Assembly (NCBI RefSeq): GCF_002939385.1
Contig: NZ_MULI01000001.1
Location: 1-64,000, forward strand
Length of the DNA: 64,000 nt
Source: Streptomyces sp. MH60
GTDB lineage: Bacteria > Actinomycetota > Actinomycetes > Streptomycetales > Streptomycetaceae
Direction: 5' to 3'
Every line of letters begins with the position of its first letter. Positions within the stretch are counted from its first letter, which is position 1. A program made the translations under genes and the position numbers. This document shows positions 25,411 through 32,897 of the stretch, piece by piece. The notes below the pieces were generated by a model. The model was not told the DNA's origin. It saw only the letters and a program-made list of their open reading frames with translations, and ran no database searches.

Positions 25411-26298
25411 TCAGCGGCCGGTGCCGAAGTCCTGGGTCCACCAGGGGCCGCCGTCGCCGAAGTGGACGCCGACGCCCAGCTCCTTGAAGGAGCAGTTGAG
25501 TATGTTCGCCCGGTGGCCGGGGCTGTTCATCCAGGAGTCCATCACCGAGGCGGCGTCCGCCTGGCCCTGGGCTATGTTCTCCCCCAGGGTCGACCACTGG
25601 TAGCCGGCGGCCTCGACCCGGCTCGCCATGGTGGAGCCGTCGGGGCCCGTGTGGGACATCACCCCGCTGCTCGCCATCACGTCGCTGTAGTCGTCCGCGG
25701 CCCGGGTCAGCTTGTCGTTCGCGGTTACCGGCGAACAGCCCGCCGCGGCCCGCTCCTCGTTCACCAGCGAGAGGACCTGCGCCTCGGCACCGCCCGTCGC
25801 ACCGGAACCCGAGCCGTTACCCGAGCCGGAGCCGGAGCCGGAGCCGGAGCCCGATCCCGACCCGCCGCCCGACCCCGAGCCGCTGCCACCGCCGGACCCG
25901 TCACCGGCGCTCTTCGTGGTGGCCCTGACGGGAGCCTTCGAGGCCGGCGCGGGTGCCTCGGCGGTGCTGGTCGTCGGGCTCGCCGTCTTCCTCGGCTTCT
26001 TCTTCGGCCTGGCGCTCGGGCTCGGCGAGCCGCTCGCCGTGGCGCTCGGGCTCGCCGACGTGGAGGCGAGCGGTGCCGCACCGCCCGCCGCGTCCTCGGT
26101 GTTCGGCGCCCGGTCGGCGGCGTTCGCGGCGACCCGGTCCGAGGCCCCGCCGTCGTCGCCGTCGGTGACGGCCAGCGTGATCCCGACGCCCGCCGTCAAG
26201 GTGACGGCGCCGAGCGCCAGCGCGGTACCGCGGGTCCTGAGCCCACCGCGGGGGCGGGCGTGGGAGCGGGACGGGCGAGCGGCTCGGCGGGAACCCAT
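25411..26298 (-). CDS. Secreted or anchored CAP/SCP-domain protein
   Basis: A 295-residue exported protein. ATG 26298 has a GAGG site; longer frames lack support. After a basic N-terminus and one hydrophobic segment (GTALALGAVTLTAGVGITLAV, cited as residues about 24-44), there is a Ser/Pro/Lys-rich region, a pure Gly-Ser repeat linker (about 145-170), and a CAP domain (about 175-295) with HTGPDGSTMASR, GENIAQG, MNSPGHRANIL and a Trp-rich end. Bacterial CAP proteins are extracellular and of uncertain enzymology. It ends convergently with the sensor kinase. Confidence 0.9.
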   Translation of the reverse strand: MGSRRAARPSRSHARPRGGLRTRGTALALGAVTLTAGVGITLAVTDGDDGGASDRVAANAADRAPNTEDAAGGAAPLASTSASPSATASGSPSPSARPKKKPRKTASPTTSTAEAPAPASKAPVRATTKSAGDGSGGGSGSGSGGGSGSGSGSGSGSGSGNGSGSGATGGAEAQVLSLVNEERAAAGCSPVTANDKLTRAADDYSDVMASSGVMSHTGPDGSTMASRVEAAGYQWSTLGENIAQGQADAASVMDSWMNSPGHRANILNCSFKELGVGVHFGDGGPWWTQDFGTGR

Positions 26299-26769
26299 AC
26301 GCAGGACACCTCGGCTTGTCGGTCGGCTGACGGAGCCCCGTACCCGGTGGACGCGACCGCGCCCACCGGGACTGTGGGGGGTGTTCGAGAGCCTAGGACC
26401 CGACCGGCGTGGAAACGCCCGTTCGAAGGTCATCTTCAGAAAGCCTTAAAAGAGCCGCCAAAGTCCGTTGAGGAAGTACGGCGCCACCCCCCAGTCCCGC
26501 CCGCCCCCATACGCACGCGCCGCCCGCCACCCTCGGTCGGTCCCGGGGCGCTTCAAGGTGAAGGGCGGACACGGGTGCTCACAGGAGCCCGTCCCGTGCC
26601 CCCGATGCTCCGCCGTCCCCCTGTACCCGGCGATTGCCGCGCCGGCCGGCCGGACAGCCTGTCGGCGTGAACCGGCAGGTCGCCGGACACTGCCGGCGCG
26701 CCCGAGGGGCCGGGTCCTCCCGCCCACCGCCCCCGGGCGCGCCGTGCACGGAGCAAGGAGGTACCGGAC
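26299..26769. other. Divergent intergenic region, 471 nt
   Basis: This gap lies between the CAP gene (minus) and the ACP gene (plus). I see an AT-richer patch near 26440-26470 (CCTTAAAAG), a G/C tandem GCCGGCCGGCCGG near 26641, and a 7-bp stem CCGGCAG/CTGCCGG (26672-26696) just before the ACP ribosome site. No convincing coding region or consensus promoter was found. Confidence 0.4.
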
Positions 26770-27048
26770 ATGCCGTCCACCACCGACGAAGGACAGCTGC
26801 TCGACGAGCTGCGGGACCTGCTGGCCGCCACGGTCGAGGACCTGACCGTGGAGGAGATCGAGCCCGACTCCTCCCTCCAGGACGACCTGGGGGTGGACTC
26901 GCTGGCCCGGCTGGAGCTGGTCGCCGCGATCGAGGACCGCTGGCAGATCGAGGTGCCCCAGGAGCAGGCGGACCGGCTCACGACGGTGCGGCAGATCGCC
27001 GCCCACCTCGCCGCGGCCGTCACCGCCCCCGCGGGCGGCACCGCGTGA
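26770..27048 (+). CDS. Acyl carrier protein
   Basis: A 92-residue ACP with the phosphopantetheine attachment Ser44 in LGVDSLARLEL, preceded by a strong AAGGAGGT site. It carries acyl intermediates for the ketosynthase that follows; the KAS gene begins inside its stop codon (GTGA). It is distinct from a housekeeping fatty-acid operon because FabH, KR, DH and ER genes are missing nearby. Confidence 0.95.
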   Translation: MPSTTDEGQLLDELRDLLAATVEDLTVEEIEPDSSLQDDLGVDSLARLELVAAIEDRWQIEVPQEQADRLTTVRQIAAHLAAAVTAPAGGTA

Positions 27049-28331
27049 GCCCACGACATGCGTCCGACCCCGCACCCGAGGACCGGTTCGCCGTCGTCAC
27101 GGGGCTGGGACTGACCACCGCGCTGGGCGGCGACGTGTCCGCCACCTGGCGGGCCCTGCTGGACGGCGTGTGCGGCGTCGAACGCGTCGACTTCGGCGAT
27201 CCGGACGGGCCCGAGCAGGTCTATCTCGCGGCCCCGGCGGCCATCGACCCCAGGACGGTCCTGTCGTCGGCCAAGGCGGCGCACTGCGACCGCGCGGCGC
27301 AGTTCGCCCTCGTCGCCGCCCGTGAGGCCGTGCGCGACGCGGGGTTCCGCGACGTGTCGGCGCTCGCCGAGAGCGGCTCGCGGGTGGCCGTGGTCGTCGG
27401 GGTGGGCCTGGGCGGCCTCACCAGCATCCTGGAGCAGAACCGCCGCCTCGAGACGCAGGGCGCGGGGCGGGTGAGCCCGCGCACCATCCCGGTGATGCTG
27501 CCGAACCACCCGGCCGCCGAAGTGGGGCTGATGGTGGGCGCCAAGGCAGGCGTGCACGCCCCCGTCAGCGCCTGCGCCTCAGGAGCCGAGGCCCTCGCCC
27601 AGGCCCTCGGCATGATCCGGGACGGCCGCGCGGACCTCGTGGTCGCGGGCGGCGCCGAGGCCGCGCTGCACCCGCTGGTCCTCGCCGGGTTCGCGCGGCT
27701 GCGGGCCCTCTCCCGGCGCCACGACGACCCCAAGGGCGCGTCCCGGCCCTTCGACGCCGACCGGGACGGCTTCGTGATGGGAGAGGGCGCCGGCATGCTC
27801 GTCGTCGAGAGCGCCGCGCACGCCGCCGCCCGCGGCGCCCGCGTCCAGGGCCGGCTGACCGGGGCGGGCATCACCAACGACAGCCACCACGTGGCCCAGC
27901 CCGCGCCCGGCGGTACGGGCTGTGCGGCGGCCGTCGGTGCCGCGCTGTGCGACGCGGGGCTCGTGCCGGAGCGGGTCCAGCACGTCAACGCCCACGCGAC
28001 CTCCACACCGCTCGGCGACCTCGGTGAGGCGCAGGCGCTGCACAGCGTCTTCGCCAAGGGAGTCGACGACGTGGCGGTCAGTGCCACCAAGGGCGCTTTC
28101 GGGCACACCCTCGGCGCCGCCGGAGCCATCGAGGCCGTCCTCACCGTCCTCGCCCTGCGGGACAGGACGGCACCGCCCGCGTGCAGCCTCGAACGGATCG
28201 ATCCCGAGATCGGTCTGAACGTCGTCGGCCGGGACCCGGCGGCACTGCCCTCCGGGCCCCTCGCGGCCGTCACCACGAGCATGGGTTTCGGCGGGCACAA
28301 CGTCGCGCTCGCCTTCGCCGACGCCTCATGA
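27045..28331 (+). CDS. Beta-ketoacyl-ACP synthase (KAS I/II type)
   Basis: A 428-residue condensing enzyme with the Cys-His-His triad: Cys177 in SACASGAEAL, His317 in NAHATSTPLGD, His354 in KGAFGHTLGAAG, plus Lys349. It is a single FabF-like protein, not a KS-alpha/KS-beta pair. GTG 27045 overlaps the ACP stop and the acyltransferase ATG overlaps its own stop (ATGA), so ACP, KAS and AT are translationally coupled. Decarboxylative condensation on the neighbouring ACP is the expected reaction; starter and product are unknown. Confidence 0.94.
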   Translation: MSPRHASDPAPEDRFAVVTGLGLTTALGGDVSATWRALLDGVCGVERVDFGDPDGPEQVYLAAPAAIDPRTVLSSAKAAHCDRAAQFALVAAREAVRDAGFRDVSALAESGSRVAVVVGVGLGGLTSILEQNRRLETQGAGRVSPRTIPVMLPNHPAAEVGLMVGAKAGVHAPVSACASGAEALAQALGMIRDGRADLVVAGGAEAALHPLVLAGFARLRALSRRHDDPKGASRPFDADRDGFVMGEGAGMLVVESAAHAAARGARVQGRLTGAGITNDSHHVAQPAPGGTGCAAAVGAALCDAGLVPERVQHVNAHATSTPLGDLGEAQALHSVFAKGVDDVAVSATKGAFGHTLGAAGAIEAVLTVLALRDRTAPPACSLERIDPEIGLNVVGRDPAALPSGPLAAVTTSMGFGGHNVALAFADAS

Positions 28332-29329
28332 GGAACGACCGCCCGGCCCCCGCCGGCGGCACACCACGCACCGTGCTGATGTGCCCCGGCCAGGGGGCCT
28401 ACCTCCCCGGCGCCCTGCGCCACCTGCGCGAGGTCCCGTCCGTCTCGCGGGTGCTGCGGACGGTGGACGCCCACGGCGCCGCGCTCGGCGGCACCCGCAC
28501 ACCGGTCGGCCGCCTCCTCACGGATGCCGCGGCCCCCGAACCCGACCGCCTCGTGCGCACCGACCCCCTCGCCTTCGACCTGGCCACCTACGCCGCCGTG
28601 GTCGCCTCCGCCACCCTCATGCTCGACCTCGCGGCGCCGCCCGTCCACGCGGTGCTCGGGCACAGCGTGGGCGACCTCGCGGCGCTCACCGTGGCCGGAG
28701 CCATCACCCTCGAACAGGGCGTCCGCCTGCTCCACGTCCGCGACCGGCTGCTGCGCGACGCGGCGCTCCCGGCGGCGGGCCTGCTGGCCACCGACCTGAC
28801 CGCCGAGCGGGCGGCCGACCTGCTGCGCGCCGAGGACCTGCCGCAGGTACGCATCGCCGCCCGCAACGCCCCCGGCCAGACGGTCCTGGCCGGGCCCGAC
28901 GACCAGTTGGCCGCCCTCCGGCGCGCCGCCGAGGCGCTCGGCCGCCGCGCCACCGTGCTGACCAGCCGCACCGCCTACCACCACCCCCTGCTGACCGAGG
29001 TCCACCGGACCTTCCGGCGCCTCCTGCGCGCCCAGCCCGTCGCCCCGCCCGCGCTCCCCGTGTACACGGCCACCACGGCGGGGCCCGCCCGCACCCCGGC
29101 CCAGCTGCGCACCGTGGCCGCCGCCCACCTCTGCGAGCCGCTCGCCTTCCACCGGACCCTGCGCGCACTGCGCCTGGCCGGTTTCACCACCTACCTCGAC
29201 AGCGGACCCCGGGCGCTGCTGAGCACCCTGGCCAGGGCCGGCCTGCCCGGCTGCACCACCGCCGCACCCTCCCGCACCCCGGTCGGCGTCGACCGCATCC
29301 GCCACCGCCTCACCGCCGCCCTGCGGTGA
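28328..29329 (+). CDS. Acyltransferase of malonyl-CoA:ACP type (FabD-like)
   Basis: A 333-residue acyltransferase with MCPGQGAYLPG near the N-terminus, nucleophile Ser113 in GHSVGD, an Arg in VRDRLL (near 138) at the carboxylate-binding position, and a His in AYHHPLL. The usual GHSxGE Glu is Asp. The Arg suggests a malonyl-type extender. It completes the coupled ACP-KAS-AT trio and lies 129 nt before pyruvate carboxylase. The sequence is divergent from housekeeping FabD, so a dedicated small acyl pathway is more likely. Confidence 0.88.
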   Translation: MRNDRPAPAGGTPRTVLMCPGQGAYLPGALRHLREVPSVSRVLRTVDAHGAALGGTRTPVGRLLTDAAAPEPDRLVRTDPLAFDLATYAAVVASATLMLDLAAPPVHAVLGHSVGDLAALTVAGAITLEQGVRLLHVRDRLLRDAALPAAGLLATDLTAERAADLLRAEDLPQVRIAARNAPGQTVLAGPDDQLAALRRAAEALGRRATVLTSRTAYHHPLLTEVHRTFRRLLRAQPVAPPALPVYTATTAGPARTPAQLRTVAAAHLCEPLAFHRTLRALRLAGFTTYLDSGPRALLSTLARAGLPGCTTAAPSRTPVGVDRIRHRLTAALR

Positions 29330-29458
29330 CGAGGACCCTTGACCCGACAGCGACGGCGCGCCTTCATGAGGGAGCCGGGAGTGGCCCGGCTCACATGGCG
29401 TACCGAGGACGGCGCCGACACCATGGTCTCGTCACCCGGCAGGCTGAAGGGATCAAGA

Positions 29459-32400
29459 ATGTTCCGCAAGGTGCTGGTCGCCAACCGCGGTGAGATCGCG
29501 ATCCGTGCGTTCCGTGCGGGCTACGAGCTCGGCGCGCGTACCGTCGCCGTCTTCCCGCACGAGGACCGCAACTCGCTGCACCGGTTGAAGGCCGACGAGG
29601 CCTACGAGATCGGGGAGCCGGGGCACCCGGTGCGCGCGTACCTCTCCGTGGAGGAGATCGTCCGCGCCGCCCGCCGCGCGGGGGCCGACGCCGTCTACCC
29701 GGGGTACGGGTTCCTGTCGGAGAACCCCGAACTGGCCCGTGCCTGCGAGGAGGCCGGGATCACCTTCGTCGGACCCAGCGCCCGGATCCTGGAGCTGACC
29801 GGCAACAAGGCGCGGGCCGTGGCCGCCGCCCGCGAGGCCGGCGTACCGGTGCTCGGCTCCTCCGCGCCCTCCACCGACGTGGACGAACTGGTGCGCGCCG
29901 CCGACGACGTCGGCTTCCCCGTCTTCGTCAAGGCGGTCGCGGGCGGCGGCGGGCGCGGCATGCGCCGCGTCGAGGAGCCCGCCCAACTGCGCGAGGCCAT
30001 CGAGGCGGCGTCCCGCGAGGCCGCCTCCGCCTTCGGCGACTCCACCGTCTTCCTGGAGAAGGCGGTCGTCGAACCCCGCCACATCGAGGTCCAGATCCTC
30101 GCCGACGGCGAGGGCGACGTCATCCACCTCTTCGAGCGGGACTGCTCGGTGCAGCGCCGCCACCAGAAGGTGATCGAACTCGCCCCCGCGCCCAACCTCG
30201 ACCCGGACCTGCGGGCGCGGATCTGCGCCGACGCCGTGAACTTCGCCCGGCAGATCGGCTACCGCAACGCCGGCACCGTGGAGTTCCTCGTCGACCGGGA
30301 CGGCAACCACGTCTTCATCGAGATGAACCCCCGCATCCAGGTCGAGCACACGGTCACCGAGGAGGTCACCGACGTCGACCTGGTCCAGTCCCAGCTGCGC
30401 ATCGCCGCCGGTGAGACGCTCGCCGACCTCGGCCTCGCCCAGGAGAACATCACCCTGCGCGGTGCCGCCCTCCAGTGCCGCATCACCACCGAGGACCCGG
30501 CCAACGGCTTCCGCCCGGACACCGGGCAGATCAGCGCCTACCGCTCGCCCGGCGGCTCCGGCATCCGCCTCGACGGCGGCACCACCCACGCCGGTACGGA
30601 GATCAGCGCCCACTTCGACTCGATGCTGGTCAAGCTCTCCTGCCGGGGACGGGACTTCACCACCGCCGTGAACCGCGCCCGGCGCGCGGTCGCCGAGTTC
30701 CGCATCCGCGGCGTCGCCACCAACATCCCCTTCCTCCAGGCGGTCCTGGACGACCCCGACTTCCAGGCCGGCCGGGTCACCACCTCGTTCATCGAGCAGC
30801 GCCCGCACCTGCTCACCGCCCGGCACTCCGCCGACCGCGGCACCAAGCTGCTGACCTACCTCGCCGACGTGACCGTGAACAAGCCGCACGGCGAGCGCCC
30901 CGAGCTGATCGACCCGCTGACCAAGCTGCCGGCCGTGCCGACCGGTGAACCCCCGTCCGGCTCACGCCAGTCGCTCGCCGAACTGGGCCCCGAGGGCTTC
31001 GCCCGCCGGCTGCGCGCGTCGTCCACCATCGGCGTCACCGACACCACCTTCCGCGACGCCCACCAGTCGCTGCTCGCCACCCGGGTGCGCACCAAGGACA
31101 TGCTCGCCGTGGCGCCCGTCGTCGCCCGCACCCTGCCCCAGCTGCTGTCCCTGGAGTGCTGGGGCGGCGCCACCTACGACGTGGCCCTGCGCTTCCTCGC
31201 CGAGGACCCCTGGGAGCGGCTGGCCGCGCTGCGCGAGGCGGTGCCCAACATCTGCCTCCAGATGCTGCTGCGCGGCCGCAACACCGTCGGCTACACCCCG
31301 TACCCGACCGAGGTGACCGACGCCTTCGTACAGGAGGCCGCCGCCACCGGCATCGACATCTTCCGCGTCTTCGACGCCCTCAACGACGTCGAGCAGATGC
31401 GGCCCGCCATCGACGCCGTACGGCAGACCGGCACCGCCGTCGCCGAGGTCGCGCTGTGCTACACCGCCGACCTGTCCGACCCCTTCGAGCGGCTCTACAC
31501 CCTCGACTACTACCTGCGGCTCGCCGAGCAGATCGTGAACGCCGGCGCGCATGTGCTGGCGGTCAAGGACATGGCCGGCCTGCTGCGCGCCCCGGCCGCC
31601 GCGACGCTGGTCTCCGCGCTGCGCCGGGAGTTCGACCTGCCGGTGCACCTGCACACCCACGACACCACCGGCGGCCAGCTCGCCACCTACCTGGCCGCGA
31701 TCCAGGCCGGCGCGGACGCCGTCGACGGCGCGGTGGCGTCCATGGCCGGGACCACCTCGCAGCCGTCCCTGTCGGCGATCGTGGCCGCCACCGACCACAC
31801 CGAGCGGCCCACCGGCCTCGACCTCCAGGCCGTCGGCGACCTGGAGCCGTACTGGGAGAGCGTCCGCAAGGTCTACGCGCCCTTCGAGGCGGGCCTGGCC
31901 TCCCCGACGGGGCGCGTCTACCACCACGAGATCCCCGGCGGTCAGCTCTCCAACCTGCGCACCCAGGCCGTCGCGCTCGGCCTCGGCGACCGCTTCGAGG
32001 ACATCGAGGCGATGTACGCCGCCGCCGACCGGATGCTGGGCCGCCTGGTGAAGGTCACTCCCTCCTCCAAGGTGGTCGGCGACCTGGCCCTGCACCTGGT
32101 GGGAGCGGGTGTCTCCCCGGCGGACTTCGAGGCGGAACCGGACCGGTTCGACATCCCCGACTCCGTGGTCGGCTTCCTGCGCGGCGAGCTGGGCACCCCG
32201 CCCGGCGGCTGGCCCGAGCCGTTCCGCAGCAAGGCGCTGCGGGGCCGCGCCGAGGCCAAGCCGCTCGCCGAGCTGTCCGAGGACGACCGCGGCGGCCTGG
32301 ACAAGGACCGCCGGGCGACGCTCAACCGGCTGCTGTTCCCGGGACCGGCCCGCGAGTTCGACACGCACCGCGCCTCGTTCGGCGACACCAGCGTCCTCGA

Positions 32401-32833
32401 CAGCAAGGACTTCTTCTACGGGCTGCGCCCGGGCAAGGAGTACACGGTCGACCTCGACCCCGGCGTCCGGCTGCTCATCGAGCTGCAGGCGGTCGGCGAC
32501 GCCGACGAGCGCGGCATGCGCACCGTGATGTCCTCCCTGAACGGGCAGCTCCGCCCGATCCAGGTCCGCGACCGCTCGGCGGCCTCCGACGTCCCGGTGA
32601 CGGAGAAGGCCGACCGGGCGAACCCCGGCCACGTCGCGGCGCCGTTCGCCGGCGTGGTGACCCTCGCCGTCGCCGAGGGGGACGAGGTGGCGGCCGGGGC
32701 CACCGTCGCCACCATCGAGGCGATGAAGATGGAGGCGTCCATCACCGCGCCGAAGTCCGGCACGGTGACCAGGCTCGCCATCAACCGCATCCAGCAGGTC
32801 GAGGGCGGCGACCTGCTCGTCCAACTCGCCTGA
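29459..32833 (+). CDS. pyc: Pyruvate carboxylase
   Basis: A 1124-residue biotin enzyme that converts pyruvate to oxaloacetate to refill the TCA cycle. Domains in order: biotin carboxylase (1-450; VANRGEIAIR, GGGGRGMR, EMNPRIQVEHTVTE), carboxyltransferase (about 530-800; DTTFRDAHQSLLATR, VHLHTHDTTG), allosteric/tetramer region, and a C-terminal biotinyl domain with Lys1090 in EAMKMEAS. ATG 29459 has GAAGGGA upstream; extension to 29339 adds a non-family leader. All parts are intact. It ends at a 12-bp hairpin. Confidence 0.98.
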   Translation: MFRKVLVANRGEIAIRAFRAGYELGARTVAVFPHEDRNSLHRLKADEAYEIGEPGHPVRAYLSVEEIVRAARRAGADAVYPGYGFLSENPELARACEEAGITFVGPSARILELTGNKARAVAAAREAGVPVLGSSAPSTDVDELVRAADDVGFPVFVKAVAGGGGRGMRRVEEPAQLREAIEAASREAASAFGDSTVFLEKAVVEPRHIEVQILADGEGDVIHLFERDCSVQRRHQKVIELAPAPNLDPDLRARICADAVNFARQIGYRNAGTVEFLVDRDGNHVFIEMNPRIQVEHTVTEEVTDVDLVQSQLRIAAGETLADLGLAQENITLRGAALQCRITTEDPANGFRPDTGQISAYRSPGGSGIRLDGGTTHAGTEISAHFDSMLVKLSCRGRDFTTAVNRARRAVAEFRIRGVATNIPFLQAVLDDPDFQAGRVTTSFIEQRPHLLTARHSADRGTKLLTYLADVTVNKPHGERPELIDPLTKLPAVPTGEPPSGSRQSLAELGPEGFARRLRASSTIGVTDTTFRDAHQSLLATRVRTKDMLAVAPVVARTLPQLLSLECWGGATYDVALRFLAEDPWERLAALREAVPNICLQMLLRGRNTVGYTPYPTEVTDAFVQEAAATGIDIFRVFDALNDVEQMRPAIDAVRQTGTAVAEVALCYTADLSDPFERLYTLDYYLRLAEQIVNAGAHVLAVKDMAGLLRAPAAATLVSALRREFDLPVHLHTHDTTGGQLATYLAAIQAGADAVDGAVASMAGTTSQPSLSAIVAATDHTERPTGLDLQAVGDLEPYWESVRKVYAPFEAGLASPTGRVYHHEIPGGQLSNLRTQAVALGLGDRFEDIEAMYAAADRMLGRLVKVTPSSKVVGDLALHLVGAGVSPADFEAEPDRFDIPDSVVGFLRGELGTPPGGWPEPFRSKALRGRAEAKPLAELSEDDRGGLDKDRRATLNRLLFPGPAREFDTHRASFGDTSVLDSKDFFYGLRPGKEYTVDLDPGVRLLIELQAVGDADERGMRTVMSSLNGQLRPIQVRDRSAASDVPVTEKADRANPGHVAAPFAGVVTLAVAEGDEVAAGATVATIEAMKMEASITAPKSGTVTRLAINRIQQVEGGDLLVQLA

Positions 32834-32859
32834 GGGACCGGGCTTCCCGCCCGGTGGGT

Positions 32860-32889
32860 GACGCGCCCCGCACCGCCGCGGGGCGCGTC
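32860..32889. terminator. Strong hairpin between pyc and the convergent beta-helix gene
   Basis: GACGCGCCCCGC (32860-32871) and GCGGGGCGCGTC (32878-32889) form a perfect 12-bp stem with a 6-nt loop. It lies between the two convergent stops at 32833 and 32898 and can serve both. Confidence 0.85.
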
Positions 32890-32897
32890 GTCGTACC

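Noticed and set aside
25800..25900. GGAGCC/GGAACC tandem DNA
   Set aside because: It encodes the Gly-Ser linker of the CAP protein, so no separate repeat element is needed.
29339..29458. N-terminal extension of pyruvate carboxylase
   Set aside because: The biotin carboxylase domain begins right at ATG 29459, which has its own ribosome site; the extension has no family match.
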